Source: Aureivirga sp. CE67
Lineage (GTDB): Bacteria; Bacteroidota; Bacteroidia; Flavobacteriales; Flavobacteriaceae
Direction: 5' to 3'
Assembly (NCBI RefSeq): GCF_015767245.1
Contig: NZ_JADOTV010000022.1
Coordinates: 1 to 64,000 of the forward strand
DNA: 64,000 nucleotides
Both the position numbers and the translations under genes were made by a program. Below the pieces are notes generated by a model. The model did no database searches, was not told the origin of the DNA, and saw only the letters and a list, made by a program, of their open reading frames with translations. Positions 26,126-36,293 of this stretch are shown here, piece after piece; within the stretch, counting starts at the first letter, position 1; the number at the start of each line of letters is the position of its first letter.

Positions 26126-26744
26126 ATTTCACAAACCCCAATTTCTCCAACACCTCATCAGAAGATTGCATCAAATCTTCCTCCGTATCAATATCATTTA
26201 AAGTTTCAATCGTATCGAAAGATAAATTTCTTTCTTGAATATCTTTTACAGTATCAGGAAACACAGATTCGGTACTCCATTCTTTATGATCTAAAACAAA
26301 AGTCTGATCTTTTTGCATTCCTAAAAGGTAATATCCTCCATCTTCAGCAGGGCCAATTACTACAGAATTCGAATTCAATTTTTCAAAAGCCTCTTTCAAA
26401 TGATTTTCTGTAATCGCAAACATATCACTTCCGATAATTACAATATTTTCATAACCTTCAGCAAAACCATTTAAAAAAGCATTCTTCATTCGAATTCCTA
26501 AATCTTCTCCTTCTTGAACATATTTTTTAAAACCTTTTTTCCAAAGATCATTTTCTACAATTTCATTCGAATAATAGACGTGTTTTTCTACATCCAAATC
26601 TTTGGTAGTTTTATGTGTATGCTTCAATAAAGCTTTATATACTGTCAAAGCTCTTTCATCGCCAATTGTTTTTGCCAATCGTGTTTTTACTTTTCCCAAT
26701 TCAGGATTTTTAGTAAAAATCAATAAAAGGTTTTTAGTGCTCAT
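26124..26744 (-). CDS. DUF2064 / TIGR04282-type arsenosugar glycosyltransferase
   Basis: Glycosyltransferase-A-fold protein of 206 residues (family DUF2064, the type named after arsenosugar biosynthesis). Motifs seen are FTKNPELGKVKTRLAKTIGD at the nucleotide-binding end, VIIGSDMFAIT with the DxD-like acidic site, and VIGPAEDGGYYLLGM. It would join the arsenoribose to its aglycone, probably glycerol or a glycerol derivative. Its start overlaps the end of the rhodanese gene by 11 bp, showing tight translational coupling. Confidence 0.88.
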   Translation of the reverse strand: MSTKNLLLIFTKNPELGKVKTRLAKTIGDERALTVYKALLKHTHKTTKDLDVEKHVYYSNEIVENDLWKKGFKKYVQEGEDLGIRMKNAFLNGFAEGYENIVIIGSDMFAITENHLKEAFEKLNSNSVVIGPAEDGGYYLLGMQKDQTFVLDHKEWSTESVFPDTVKDIQERNLSFDTIETLNDIDTEEDLMQSSDEVLEKLGFVK

Positions 26745-27234
26745 AAATCTTAATTCCTTTTAGCAACCAAGTACTCCATTCTTTCGAGAAAGTGTGAATT
26801 TCATCAGTATCTTCATTTTTTGAATTCACTACTGGATATTCAAAATTACTCCACTCAAAAATTCCACCTTTTAAATTATAAACATTTTTAAATCCTAAAG
26901 CCATTATCTTTTCTCCAATATGCTCGCTTCGTATTCCCAAACTGCAATAGACAACGATTTTTGTATTTTTCTGTAAATCTAAGGGTAAATCTTCTTTTGT
27001 AAACGTATCATAATCTACAAAATGTGCTCCTTCGATATGACTAACTCGAAACTCTTTAAAAGATCTTGCATCAACCAACAGCACAGAATCTGTCATCTGA
27101 TAAAGCTCTTCAACCGTCATTAAAGGAACCGATTTTTTTAGTTCTTTATTCAAAAATCGATCTAATTTTGTGTTTTGCGCTTCCACAAAAAATGCAGTAA
27201 AAAATAAAAGAATTAGGATATAAAAATGTTTCAT
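26734..27234 (-). CDS. Exported rhodanese-domain protein
   Basis: Protein of 166 residues with an N-terminal signal peptide (FFTAFFVEAQ, cleavage near residue 19) and one rhodanese domain (about 35-160). The active-site loop CSLGIRS is intact, and the VDARSFKEFRVSHIEGA motif is present. Rhodaneses move sulfane sulfur or bind oxyanions. An exported one inside an arsenosugar operon suggests a role on a thiolated or oxidised arsenic species in the periplasm, which is inference. The longer frame to 27297 overlaps arsS and would mask the signal, so 27234 is chosen, 13 bp after arsS. Confidence 0.85.
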   Translation of the reverse strand: MKHFYILILLFFTAFFVEAQNTKLDRFLNKELKKSVPLMTVEELYQMTDSVLLVDARSFKEFRVSHIEGAHFVDYDTFTKEDLPLDLQKNTKIVVYCSLGIRSEHIGEKIMALGFKNVYNLKGGIFEWSNFEYPVVNSKNEDTDEIHTFSKEWSTWLLKGIKIYEH

Positions 27235-27247
27235 AGACACTCGAAAA

Positions 27248-28303
27248 TTATACGGTTGTTCCTTGACAACTCGAACCTGCTCCGGCTGTACAACCATAGC
27301 AGTGTTGCGAGATAATAATATTTCTATTTTGCAAACTCTCTAAATCAAAATCTTTTAAATGTTTCGATTTAGCAGCTACTTTTAAATCAAGCATTTGATT
27401 AAAATCACAATCAAACAAATACCCATCCCAACTAACAGAAAGTGTATTTTTACACATCACACCATCTACAGCAACAGGATTGTATGCTTCGACTAGTGTT
27501 TCCATATAATCTTCATAATTTTCAGAAGCAATTAAATACTCTAAAAATCTAGAAACAGGAAGGTTTGTAATTGCGAACAAACTATTGAAATCAATATCAA
27601 AATCATTTTTTAAAGCTTTCTTGAAATCACTTTCTAAATCACTTTGATTTGCTGGAAGAAAAGCACCCGCTGGATTGTAAACTAAATCTAATTTCAATCC
27701 AGTTCCTTCTTTTCCATAACCAACTTCATTCAACATCTGCAATGCTTGAATTGATTTTTGAAATACACCATTTCCTCTTTGTTTATCCGTTTTATTTCTT
27801 TTATAAAAAGGTAAAGAAGAAACTACGTGTACATTATATTTCTTGAAAAATTCTGGTAAATCGTGGTATTTTTTATTAGCTAAAATAATGGTCAAATTTG
27901 AGCGAACGATAAAATCCTCCACTCCAATTTTTGCAGCTTCTTCTACAAACCAACGGAAATTCGGATTCATTTCTGGAGCTCCACCTGTCAAATCTAAAGT
28001 TTTTGCACCACTTGCTTTCAACACATCCAAACAAAGTTGCATTGTTTCTTTTGTCATAATCTCTTTACGATCTGGACCAGCGTCCACATGACAATGCGTA
28101 CAAACTTGATTACACATATAACCAACATTTACTTGGAAAATATCCAAGCCAGTTGGTTTTAAAGGAAATCTATTTGTTTTTTCTAAAGATTCTTTAAATG
28201 TTGGTAATTCTCCGTTTCCAAAAATTCCATTACTTAAAAACTGTAATTGTTTTTCTGGTTGCGATAAATCGTTTTTTCTAGCTAATAAAGATTTTGTTGT
28301 CAT
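27248..28303 (-). CDS. arsS: Arsenosugar biosynthesis radical SAM protein ArsS
   Basis: Radical SAM enzyme of 351 residues. The cluster-binding CNQVCTHC motif gives C64, C68 and C71. The C-terminal CYGCTAGAGSSCQG motif (C335, C338, C346) is a hallmark of this family, in which some members carry selenocysteine; here all positions are cysteine. The enzyme is thought to attach the 5'-deoxyadenosyl group of SAM to methylated arsenic, making the first arsenic-ribose bond. It starts 5 bp after the peroxidase-like gene and is followed by the rhodanese gene. Confidence 0.93.
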   Translation of the reverse strand: MTTKSLLARKNDLSQPEKQLQFLSNGIFGNGELPTFKESLEKTNRFPLKPTGLDIFQVNVGYMCNQVCTHCHVDAGPDRKEIMTKETMQLCLDVLKASGAKTLDLTGGAPEMNPNFRWFVEEAAKIGVEDFIVRSNLTIILANKKYHDLPEFFKKYNVHVVSSLPFYKRNKTDKQRGNGVFQKSIQALQMLNEVGYGKEGTGLKLDLVYNPAGAFLPANQSDLESDFKKALKNDFDIDFNSLFAITNLPVSRFLEYLIASENYEDYMETLVEAYNPVAVDGVMCKNTLSVSWDGYLFDCDFNQMLDLKVAAKSKHLKDFDLESLQNRNIIISQHCYGCTAGAGSSCQGTTV

Positions 28304-28308
28304 AAAAA

Positions 28309-28644
28309 TTACATGCTCAATTTTTCAACCTTATTCATCATCTGAACACCGTGCACCAAACTTGCTCCTCCACGAATTGCAGCAGCAACATGCAAAGCTT
28401 CCATCATTTCTTCTTTTTCAATTCCTCTTTGTAATCCATCTTTTGTATAAGCATCAATACAATAAGGACATTGAACTGTATGTGCTACAGCAAGTGCAAT
28501 CAATGATTTTTCTCTTGCTGTCAAGCTTCCTTCTTCAAATACTTTTCCGTAATATTCAAAAAATTTCTCTCCTAATTCCTCACTCCACTCAGTGATTTTT
28601 CCAAACTTTTTTAAATCTTTTGGATCGTAATATGTCTTTTGCAT
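28309..28644 (-). CDS. Arsenosugar-associated carboxymuconolactone decarboxylase/peroxidase-like protein
   Basis: Protein of 111 residues of the carboxymuconolactone decarboxylase/AhpD fold. The redox pair CPYC (C59, C62) is present, but the histidine that follows in AhpD is a tyrosine here (CPYCIDAY). The small family found beside arsS and arsM is named for this association; its exact task is not established, and it may protect or reduce the trivalent arsenic intermediate. It is the first gene of the tight block with arsS (5-bp gap). Confidence 0.88.
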   Translation of the reverse strand: MQKTYYDPKDLKKFGKITEWSEELGEKFFEYYGKVFEEGSLTAREKSLIALAVAHTVQCPYCIDAYTKDGLQRGIEKEEMMEALHVAAAIRGGASLVHGVQMMNKVEKLSM

Positions 28645-28690
28645 TTTAATTTAGTTTTATTTAGTTCGTTTTTAAAAAATTGAAGTGAAA

Positions 28691-28719
28691 CACACCCCTA
28701 GCCCCTCTCGAGAGGGGAA
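28691..28719. repeat. Short palindromic intergenic repeat (R3 family)
   Basis: CACACCCCTAG followed by CCCCTCTCGAGAGGGGAA, nearly identical to 1554-1584. It lies between the DUF547 gene stop and the first gene of the arsS block. Confidence 0.8.
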
Positions 28720-28747
28720 ATTCCTTTGTAAAATATAAAAATCTATT

Positions 28748-29458
28748 TTACTTTCCGTTCAAACTCCAATTATAAGGTAAAAAAGTTATCGAAGCATTTC
28801 CATTTAGTTTTGTATTACTATACTTATTTATGTAATCAACTAAAGTTCCATTCTTTGTAAAATCTCCTTTAAACCAGTTAAATATTTCAGAAAGTTGCGC
28901 TTTGTTTGCTGATACTTTATTTCTCTTAGTATCATTAACGAAAAGCTTCATTAATTTTTCTAAACTAGAATTTACATTCTTCTCTGTGAAAGCATAATTT
29001 GCTAATTGTGGACAAGAATAAGAAGCACAATTTACTCCAACATGAATTCTTGGATCATCAAACTTTTTTCTAAGAATTTCATGCTCAATTTGATTCAAAG
29101 TATACATTTTACCTCCAACCTTGGCAAAAGGTATTTCCCAAGCATTTTTTCCATTTTCTTTAATATCTGTGATACTTTTCAATGGATAATTATCCAAAAT
29201 AAGTTTTACTGTATAAGCATTATAAGCATTGATCCAGAAAGATTTTTCCTTATCAGCAGACCAATTATTCGGTGAAGTTTTACTCAAATAAGTTAAATAA
29301 GTATCTAACTTTTGAGATGATTTTTTCCAATTTTTATAATCAACATTTCCTGAATTACTCACATATTTTTGTAATTCTCCATTCCAAACGGAAGTTTGTG
29401 CATTTACCTCTGCAATCATCATTGTTAGGAAAGCTACTAAAAAAATTCTCAGTTTCAT
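28748..29458 (-). CDS. Exported DUF547 protein
   Basis: Exported protein of 236 residues with a signal peptide (cleavage near EVNAQ, residue 21). The mature part is a DUF547 domain: EKSFWINAYNAYTVKLI, LNQIEHEILRKKFDDPR, and NCASYSCPQL with two cysteines. Function is unknown. It lies 103 bp upstream of the arsS block on the same strand, with only an R3 repeat between, so co-transcription is possible. A paralogous DUF547 domain occurs fused to a beta-barrel at 59518-61083. Confidence 0.85.
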   Translation of the reverse strand: MKLRIFLVAFLTMMIAEVNAQTSVWNGELQKYVSNSGNVDYKNWKKSSQKLDTYLTYLSKTSPNNWSADKEKSFWINAYNAYTVKLILDNYPLKSITDIKENGKNAWEIPFAKVGGKMYTLNQIEHEILRKKFDDPRIHVGVNCASYSCPQLANYAFTEKNVNSSLEKLMKLFVNDTKRNKVSANKAQLSEIFNWFKGDFTKNGTLVDYINKYSNTKLNGNASITFLPYNWSLNGK

Positions 29459-29666
29459 ACTTAAAACATTTAACGGTTATAAAATACTTCTTGACATTCA
29501 GACGTAAAAAAAAACAAGAGTTTACAAGTTTTTTTCTATAACATTAGAAGTTAGTGATTTTCTGAGAATTTCATTCCATATACTGAATTGATTTTTGATT
29601 GAAGAAAAGAGAATTCATTTTCTATATCTTGAAAAACCTATCTAGTTTCAACCAAAATTTAGACAC

Positions 29667-29699
29667 AAAAAAAGCGTAAGAAATTCATCTTACGCTTTT
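29667..29699 (-). terminator. Intrinsic terminator of icmF
   Basis: AAAAGCGTAAGA (29670-29681) pairs with TCTTACGCTTTT (29688-29699); on the minus strand a T tract follows. Confidence 0.85.
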
Positions 29700-29721
29700 G
29701 TATTTTATAAAAAAATAGGAA

Positions 29722-32700
29722 TTACATATTTCTACGATATTGTCCTCCTACTTTAAATAAAGTATCTGTAATTTGACCTAAAGAACAACGTTTTGTAGCT
29801 TCCATTAACATCTCGAATAAGTTTTCGTTATTAATAGCAGCTTCCTTGATATTCTCTAATTCTACAGCAACTTGCTCTTCATTTAATTTGTGAAGATTTT
29901 CTAACATCGAAATTTGATATTGTTTTTCTTCTTCTGTTGCACGAATTACCTCAGCAGGTGTTACTGTTGGTGAACCATTTTTACTTAAGAAAGTATTCAC
30001 ACCAATAATAGGGAAATCTCCATTGTGTTTTAAAGTTTCATAGTATAAACTTTCTTCTTGGATTTTTCCTCTCTGATACATTGTTTCCATTGCACCAAGA
30101 ACTCCACCACGCTCTGTAATTCTATCGAATTCAGCATATACAGCTTCTTCTACTAAATCCGTTAATTCTTCAATTATAAACGCTCCTTGAATTGGGTTTT
30201 CGTTTTTCGCTAAACCTAATTCTTTGTTGATAATCAACTGAATTGCCATCGCTCTACGAACCGACTCCTCTGTTGGAGTTGTAATTGCTTCGTCATACGC
30301 ATTTGTATGTAAAGAATTACAGTTATCATAAATTGCATATAGTGCTTGAAGCGTTGTACGAATATCGTTGAAATCAATTTCTTGAGCATGAAGCGAACGA
30401 CCAGAAGTTTGAATGTGATATTTCAACATTTGTGCTCTTGAATTCGCTTTATATTTCATCTTCATCGCTTTTGACCAAATCTTACGAGCAACTCTACCAA
30501 TTACTGCATATTCTGGATCAATTCCATTTGAGAAGAAGAAAGAAAGGTTTGGACCAAATTTATTGATATCCATTCCTCTTGATAAATAATATTCAACGTA
30601 AGTAAATCCATTTGCTAAAGTTAATGCTAACTGTGTAATAGGATTTGCTCCTGCTTCTGCGATGTGATAACCAGAAATAGAAACAGAATAGAAGTTACGC
30701 ACATTCTTTTGGATGAAATAATCCTGAACGTCTCCCATCATACGTAAAGCAAATTCTGTAGAGAAAATACAAGTATTTTGTGCTTGATCTTCTTTTAAGA
30801 TATCTGCCTGAACTGTTCCACGAACTTGTGTTAAAGTACGTAATCTGATTTCTTCGTAAACATCTTTTGGTAAAACTTGATCTCCTGTTACTCCTAATAA
30901 GAATAATCCTAAACCATCGTTTCCTTCTGGTAAATCTCCTTGATATTCTGGACGTTTTGTTCCACTTTCTTTGAAGATTTTTTCGATCTTCTTAGAAACT
31001 TCTTTTTCTAAACCATTTTCCTTAATGTAAAGCTCACATTGTTGGTCAATTGCTGTATTCAAGAAGAATCCTAACAACATTGGAGCAGGTCCGTTAATTG
31101 TTAAACTTACAGAAGTCATCGGATGTGCTAAATTAAATCCTGAAAATAATTTTTTAGCATCATCTAAACAACAAATAGAAACTCCTGCGTTTCCGATTTT
31201 TCCGTAAATATCAGGTCTTAAATCTGGATCATTTCCATATAAAGTTACACTATCAAAAGCTGTAGAAAGACGTTTTGCTGGCATTCCTAAACTTACATAG
31301 TGGAAACGTTTGTTTGTACGTTCTGGTCCACCTTCTCCTGCAAACATTCTTGTTGGATCTTCTCCAGTTCTCTTGAATGGGAATAAACCAGAAGTGTAAG
31401 GAAATTCTCCAGGAACGTTTTCTTGTAATCTCCAATAAAGTACATCTCCCCAAGATTCGTATTTTGGTAAAGCTACTTTTGGAATTTGTGTGTGAGAAAG
31501 TGACTCTGTATGTGTTTTAATATTAATTTCCTTATCTCTTACTTTAAAAGTATAAATAGGATCTTTGTAACGTTTTACAGTTGCTTCCCAGTTTTGGATT
31601 AACTCCCAGTTATGCGGATTTAAGTCCATTTTGATTCTAGCGAATTCTTTTAATAATAATTCTAAGAATTGCTTGTTATCTTCTGTTGCATTTTCTAAAA
31701 TTTCTTCTTCATTAACTCCAAATTTTGTTAACTCAATTTTAGTTCCAGCAACTGTTTCAATTGTCTTGTAGATTCCATAAAGTTTTTGTCCAACTTCTTT
31801 TTGCTCTACAGACCATTTGTTATAAGCTTTGTTGTTTTCTGTAATTTCAGATAAATAACGAGTTCTGCTTGGTGGAATGATAAATTGTTTTTCAGACATT
31901 GCATCTGTAATTTCGAAAGAACTTTCAAAATTCGCATTTGTCTTTTCGTTTAATTTATCGATTAAAACTCTGTATAAAGTATTTGCTCCAGGATCGTTGA
32001 ATTGCGAAGCGATTGTTCCATAAACAGGCATTTGATCCATTGGGATATCCCAAAGATTATGATTACGCATGTATTGTTTCTTCACATCACGAATTGCATC
32101 TAAAGCTCCTCTTTTGTCAAATTTGTTTAAAGCAATTACATCAGCAAAATCAATCATATCAATTTTCTCTAATTGTGTTGCAGCTCCATATTCAGGAGTC
32201 ATCACATAAAGAGAAACATCTGAATGATCTAAAATTTCTGTATCTGATTGTCCAATTCCAGAAGTTTCTAAAATGATTAAATCAAAATTAGCCACTTTTA
32301 AAATATCTAAAGCATCATTTACGTGTTTAGATAAAGCCAAGTTTGACTGACGAGTTGCTAAAGAACGCATATAAACTCGATTGTTTTTAATTGCGTTCAT
32401 ACGAATTCTATCTCCTAATAAAGCTCCTCCTGTTTTTCTTTTTGATGGATCTACAGAGATAATTGCGATATCTTGATTTTCGAAATCATTTAAATAACGA
32501 CGAACTAATTCATCTACTAAAGAAGATTTTCCAGCTCCTCCAGTTCCTGTAATTCCAAGAACAGGAATCTTAGATTCTTCTCCTTGTTTGCGAACTTCAT
32601 TTAAGAATTCCTCGTATTTTTCTGGGAAATTTTCTGCTGCAGAAATAGTTTCTGCTAAAATTTTTGGATCTTTTGATTGAATTCCTTCGAAAGTTGCTTG

Positions 32701-33153
32701 GATATTTTCTCCTGTAGCAAAATCACATTTTTCAATCATATCGTTAATCATACCTTGAAGTCCCATTTGACGACCATCGTCTGGAGAATAAATTCTACAG
32801 ATTCCATAATCCATCAATTCTTTGATTTCTTCTGGTAAGATTACTCCACCACCACCACCAAAAATTTTGATGTGACCAGCACCTTTTTCATTTAGTAAAT
32901 CATACATGTATTTGAAATACTCATTGTGTCCTCCTTGGTAAGAAGTCATCGCAATGGCATTTGCATCTTCTTGAATTGCTGTATTTACTACTTCTTCAAC
33001 ACTTCTATCGTGTCCTAAATGTATTACTTCAACTCCAGTTGATTGGATAATTCTACGCATGATATTAATTGCTGCATCGTGTCCATCAAATAGAGAAGCT
33101 GCAGTAACAATACGTACTTGGTTCTTTGGTTTGTAAGGTTGTATGTTGTCCAT
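29722..33153 (-). CDS. icmF: Fused isobutyryl-CoA mutase IcmF
   Basis: Cobalamin-dependent acyl-CoA mutase of 1143 residues. It contains a B12-binding domain (about 10-150; axial-ligand motif DGHDAAI with H25), a MeaB-type GTPase chaperone (about 195-420; P-loop GTGGAGKS at 203-210) and the mutase TIM barrel (about 550-1140). In the mutase part, the position of the methylmalonyl-CoA-binding tyrosine is phenylalanine (GLFPFKR) and that of the arginine is glutamine (DQAQNTCIF). This is the IcmF pattern, favouring isobutyryl-CoA and butyryl-CoA over methylmalonyl-CoA. It is monocistronic. Confidence 0.93.
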   Translation of the reverse strand: MDNIQPYKPKNQVRIVTAASLFDGHDAAINIMRRIIQSTGVEVIHLGHDRSVEEVVNTAIQEDANAIAMTSYQGGHNEYFKYMYDLLNEKGAGHIKIFGGGGGVILPEEIKELMDYGICRIYSPDDGRQMGLQGMINDMIEKCDFATGENIQATFEGIQSKDPKILAETISAAENFPEKYEEFLNEVRKQGEESKIPVLGITGTGGAGKSSLVDELVRRYLNDFENQDIAIISVDPSKRKTGGALLGDRIRMNAIKNNRVYMRSLATRQSNLALSKHVNDALDILKVANFDLIILETSGIGQSDTEILDHSDVSLYVMTPEYGAATQLEKIDMIDFADVIALNKFDKRGALDAIRDVKKQYMRNHNLWDIPMDQMPVYGTIASQFNDPGANTLYRVLIDKLNEKTNANFESSFEITDAMSEKQFIIPPSRTRYLSEITENNKAYNKWSVEQKEVGQKLYGIYKTIETVAGTKIELTKFGVNEEEILENATEDNKQFLELLLKEFARIKMDLNPHNWELIQNWEATVKRYKDPIYTFKVRDKEINIKTHTESLSHTQIPKVALPKYESWGDVLYWRLQENVPGEFPYTSGLFPFKRTGEDPTRMFAGEGGPERTNKRFHYVSLGMPAKRLSTAFDSVTLYGNDPDLRPDIYGKIGNAGVSICCLDDAKKLFSGFNLAHPMTSVSLTINGPAPMLLGFFLNTAIDQQCELYIKENGLEKEVSKKIEKIFKESGTKRPEYQGDLPEGNDGLGLFLLGVTGDQVLPKDVYEEIRLRTLTQVRGTVQADILKEDQAQNTCIFSTEFALRMMGDVQDYFIQKNVRNFYSVSISGYHIAEAGANPITQLALTLANGFTYVEYYLSRGMDINKFGPNLSFFFSNGIDPEYAVIGRVARKIWSKAMKMKYKANSRAQMLKYHIQTSGRSLHAQEIDFNDIRTTLQALYAIYDNCNSLHTNAYDEAITTPTEESVRRAMAIQLIINKELGLAKNENPIQGAFIIEELTDLVEEAVYAEFDRITERGGVLGAMETMYQRGKIQEESLYYETLKHNGDFPIIGVNTFLSKNGSPTVTPAEVIRATEEEKQYQISMLENLHKLNEEQVAVELENIKEAAINNENLFEMLMEATKRCSLGQITDTLFKVGGQYRRNM

Positions 33154-33352
33154 GTTTTAATTCTAAATAAAAAGAAGCTGCAATTTACAATATTCAGTAA
33201 GATATGGAAAGAGGAAATGATTTTATTAATTACTTAACAGTTAATTTCTTCTAAATATCTAATATAAATACTTATAATTTGCAGCTTTTAGACTTATATC
33301 TTTAAATAATTGATGAACAACAAAATTTTACAAACAAGTTTTTAATGAAATT

Positions 33353-34453
33353 TTAAATATTTAAAACCTTAGCAGCTTCTGCTTTTTCTTTTGCCTTTTG
33401 CTTGTCTTTCATGATTTTTTTTACCGATTTTTCGATTGCTTTATTAATTTTTTTTATGTTCTTTTTCCTTAAGATAAATGAAAGTTTTTTATATTGACGA
33501 TATATCGGTTCACCAGTTTGCGCATTTACAATATGAGTGAATAAGTTTCCGTTCGTACTTACAAATCTTAAATAATAAATAGGCTCTTTATTTAATATTT
33601 TTTGATCGATAATTTCTTTTGTAACAATTTTGAAATTGAAATCATAATTTTCTTCAAAATCATCTGTAATTACTTTTAATAAGGAATCATCTTTGGGTAG
33701 ACGATATATACTACTTCTATAATAATTTTTAATAAACTCAGGGATATATAAAGTATCAGAAGATAATTTCATTAATTCTTCAGGGTTTGAATCTGAATCA
33801 AGAAGATAATGATTTTGTTCTTCTAGAAGAAGTGTATTTATTTTTTGAAGATTATTTCTAAAATACCCTAAAGTATTATTAGTTGAAAAAGAATCATTAA
33901 AAATAATTTGACGAATATCCTCTCTAGTTAAACCATTATAAATCTGCTCTTTAAATTCCCCTGCCGAATTCAATAGGATTAAACCAATCTCATGAGTTTT
34001 TACTTTTTTTAAATTTTTCAAAAATTCTTCTTCAGTTTTATTATCATTTGCAATTTCTTTTAAAGAAGATTTTGTGTTAAATACGTATAATTTTAAATAT
34101 GATTGGTTAAACACATGAAGACCTCCATATTTCCCCCTATATCTATAACTTCTAGTAGCTAATCCGAAAATTGAATAATCCCCAAAATAATAATCTTTAT
34201 AATTATAATCGGCTTCATTTACAACTTTGAATGGAGTAACTGTCCAAACTTCGTTTAATATTTTTTCATACTCTTCTTTTGAATGTAGATTAGATAAAAC
34301 AAAAATAGTTGTAGATTTTTTGAATTTTTCAAAAGCTTTGGTCTTTACTTTTTTTGGTTTTTTTAAATGATTTCTAGCCACCGAAACTTGTGCGATGGTT
34401 GAAAAACTGAAAAATAAAAGTATTAATAGAGTAATTAACTTTTGTGTTTTCAT
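33353..34453 (-). CDS. Exported protein of unknown family A, copy 1
   Basis: Protein of 366 residues with a signal peptide (ending TIAQ, residue 22). It is not recognised as a named family but is clearly a paralogue of the genes at 36294, 40485, 41932 and 43326. Shared blocks are KFKKSTTIFVLSNLHSKEEY, EVWTVTPFKVVNEAD, DYYFGDYSI, NNLQKINTL, PIYYLRFVS and VNAQTGEP. This copy differs in a lysine- and alanine-rich C-terminal tail (KDKQKAKEKAEAAKVLNI). It forms a B-A pair with the gene at 34540. It is probably periplasmic; function unknown. Confidence 0.85.
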   Translation of the reverse strand: MKTQKLITLLILLFFSFSTIAQVSVARNHLKKPKKVKTKAFEKFKKSTTIFVLSNLHSKEEYEKILNEVWTVTPFKVVNEADYNYKDYYFGDYSIFGLATRSYRYRGKYGGLHVFNQSYLKLYVFNTKSSLKEIANDNKTEEEFLKNLKKVKTHEIGLILLNSAGEFKEQIYNGLTREDIRQIIFNDSFSTNNTLGYFRNNLQKINTLLLEEQNHYLLDSDSNPEELMKLSSDTLYIPEFIKNYYRSSIYRLPKDDSLLKVITDDFEENYDFNFKIVTKEIIDQKILNKEPIYYLRFVSTNGNLFTHIVNAQTGEPIYRQYKKLSFILRKKNIKKINKAIEKSVKKIMKDKQKAKEKAEAAKVLNI

Positions 34454-34539
34454 AATAGTAATTTATTTATGATGTTTAGTTTTTTTTGAAAGAAAAGATT
34501 CTAAGGCTTTTACTTTAAATAATATGACAGAAACTATAT

Positions 34540-36114
34540 CTATTCAGCATCAATTTTCTCTAATCTTAAAGAAGATTTTTCAGTTTCTTTATCATATTCG
34601 TAAATTAATAAATGCCCAAATTTCGCAGGTAAAACTCGACGTTTTATATTGTCATTTAAAGGAATCGTAAAACTAGACTCACTATATTTAGAGTCTTTGT
34701 AAATAACTGTTTTATAGTGAATAGAAGTTGGTTTTTTCTTCTTATCAAGTTGTGTGTTTACAAATGTAGAGAAGAATCTATTTCCTTTATTTTGCGTCAT
34801 TAAATAATCGAAATAACCATAAAATTTTAAATGTTGTGCAGATTCTTCTGCTGATTTTAAATCGGAAAGACCTGAATATAAGGAAGCTTTTTTTGTAATC
34901 TTTTTAATATCTTTTAAATTGAAATTTTGATCAAATTCGAAGAAATAAGCATCTGAAATTAAAATTTTTGTAGCACTTGCGATTCCAAGCGTAATAAGTT
35001 TAGAGACAAACCCTTCTTCTGTAAGAACTTTCCTGTATTGTTCTCCAATAGCAATATAACCATCTTCTGTTTTGATAATATCATGGAAAAATATGTGGTT
35101 TTTCCCTTTTCTACTATTTTCTTCTTGAAATTTCTCAAATAATTGATCTTCCCAATTAATGTTTTTTGTACTCTCTATCTCTCCTGCATATGAAATTTTA
35201 TCGACAAATATTCCAGCACTTTTTCCTTTTTTTAAATTTTTAGATCCAATATAATATTTACCTAAAGCCATAATACCATCTTCTGTAAAAACTACATTCA
35301 AATAAGATTTGACCTCCTCTTTTTTCTTAATTTTTAATTTAATTTCTTCCGAATAAATTTCTTCTCCAGTATCCACTTTTAAGATTTTGAAAAATATAGA
35401 TTGAATTTCTCTATCATATCCATAATAATAGCTACTAGTAGTAATTTCATTAAAAGCAATATAAGATTTACCTATTCCAAGAAAATTATATTGTTTTAAA
35501 TTCGAATTAAATAGTTCGCTTTGTTTTATTAAATCTTCCTTAAAACCAATAGTATCTATAGGACTATCTGTATTCCAATTTTCTTTTTTATTGGTAGAAA
35601 TAAAACCAATATGCTCTCCATGATTTTTAAAATACCTTAAAAGAACTCCTTTTTTAGAAATCGGGATTAAACGAATTTCATTATTCAACCTTCTCTGTTT
35701 TTTAGAAAAGATAATATCCGTTCTACTTAACTCATATTTTAAAGATTCTACTTCTTTCCCTTTTCTATCAAAACCTATTATCTTCAGAAATTTTTTAGGT
35801 TCATTCATGAATAAAAAACTAATTTGATTTCCATCAAAAACTCCCTGTATTAATTTTGAATTTTGAGCTCCTATATAAGATTTCCTTGCTGTTTCATTTA
35901 AATTTTTATCTAAAATAATGATTGCATACTCTGTCTTTCGATCTTCTAAATCGTCTACTTTATAAAAAAAATAATAACCATCTACAGAATTATCATTATT
36001 AGATAAAACCCCATTATTTAATAGTTTATAATCTGCAATATCCTCTATAACTTTAGTTTGAGAATACATTAAATTGGTAATTAAAATGACTGTAAGAAAT
36101 AGTAATTTTCTCAT
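34540..36114 (-). CDS. Exported protein of unknown family B, copy 1
   Basis: Protein of 524 residues with a signal peptide (ending YSQ, residue 19). It is a paralogue of the gene at 37442 over its whole length (VDGYYFFYKVDDLEDRK, ILDKNLNETARKSY, LIQGVFDGNQISFLF, SLRLEKIDAE). It resembles the Bacteroidota family catalogued as DUF6770, but this name is given from memory and should be treated as tentative. The sequence is rich in beta-strand-like repeats of about 50 residues, possibly a propeller. It precedes family A copy 1 by 86 bp. Confidence 0.82.
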   Translation of the reverse strand: MRKLLFLTVILITNLMYSQTKVIEDIADYKLLNNGVLSNNDNSVDGYYFFYKVDDLEDRKTEYAIIILDKNLNETARKSYIGAQNSKLIQGVFDGNQISFLFMNEPKKFLKIIGFDRKGKEVESLKYELSRTDIIFSKKQRRLNNEIRLIPISKKGVLLRYFKNHGEHIGFISTNKKENWNTDSPIDTIGFKEDLIKQSELFNSNLKQYNFLGIGKSYIAFNEITTSSYYYGYDREIQSIFFKILKVDTGEEIYSEEIKLKIKKKEEVKSYLNVVFTEDGIMALGKYYIGSKNLKKGKSAGIFVDKISYAGEIESTKNINWEDQLFEKFQEENSRKGKNHIFFHDIIKTEDGYIAIGEQYRKVLTEEGFVSKLITLGIASATKILISDAYFFEFDQNFNLKDIKKITKKASLYSGLSDLKSAEESAQHLKFYGYFDYLMTQNKGNRFFSTFVNTQLDKKKKPTSIHYKTVIYKDSKYSESSFTIPLNDNIKRRVLPAKFGHLLIYEYDKETEKSSLRLEKIDAE

Positions 36115-36293
36115 GATATTTTTATTAATCTTTATTATTTATTAAAGTGTGTTTCAATATTATGATGTTAAAAATTTCATGAAGCTGTAGTATTTTCTTC
36201 ATGAAAGAATTTCCTCTAAATTTTCATTTAATTCTCTGTAAAAAAGTTCTGATTCTAAAAAATATTTCTAGAAATAGGAAGTAAATCAAATAA

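Noticed and set aside
27248-28303. ArsS as a selenoprotein
   Set aside because: All candidate positions, including the C-terminal motif, are cysteine codons and no in-frame TGA is read through.
29722-33153. Annotation as methylmalonyl-CoA mutase
   Set aside because: The fused GTPase domain order and the phenylalanine/glutamine pair in the active site fit IcmF.
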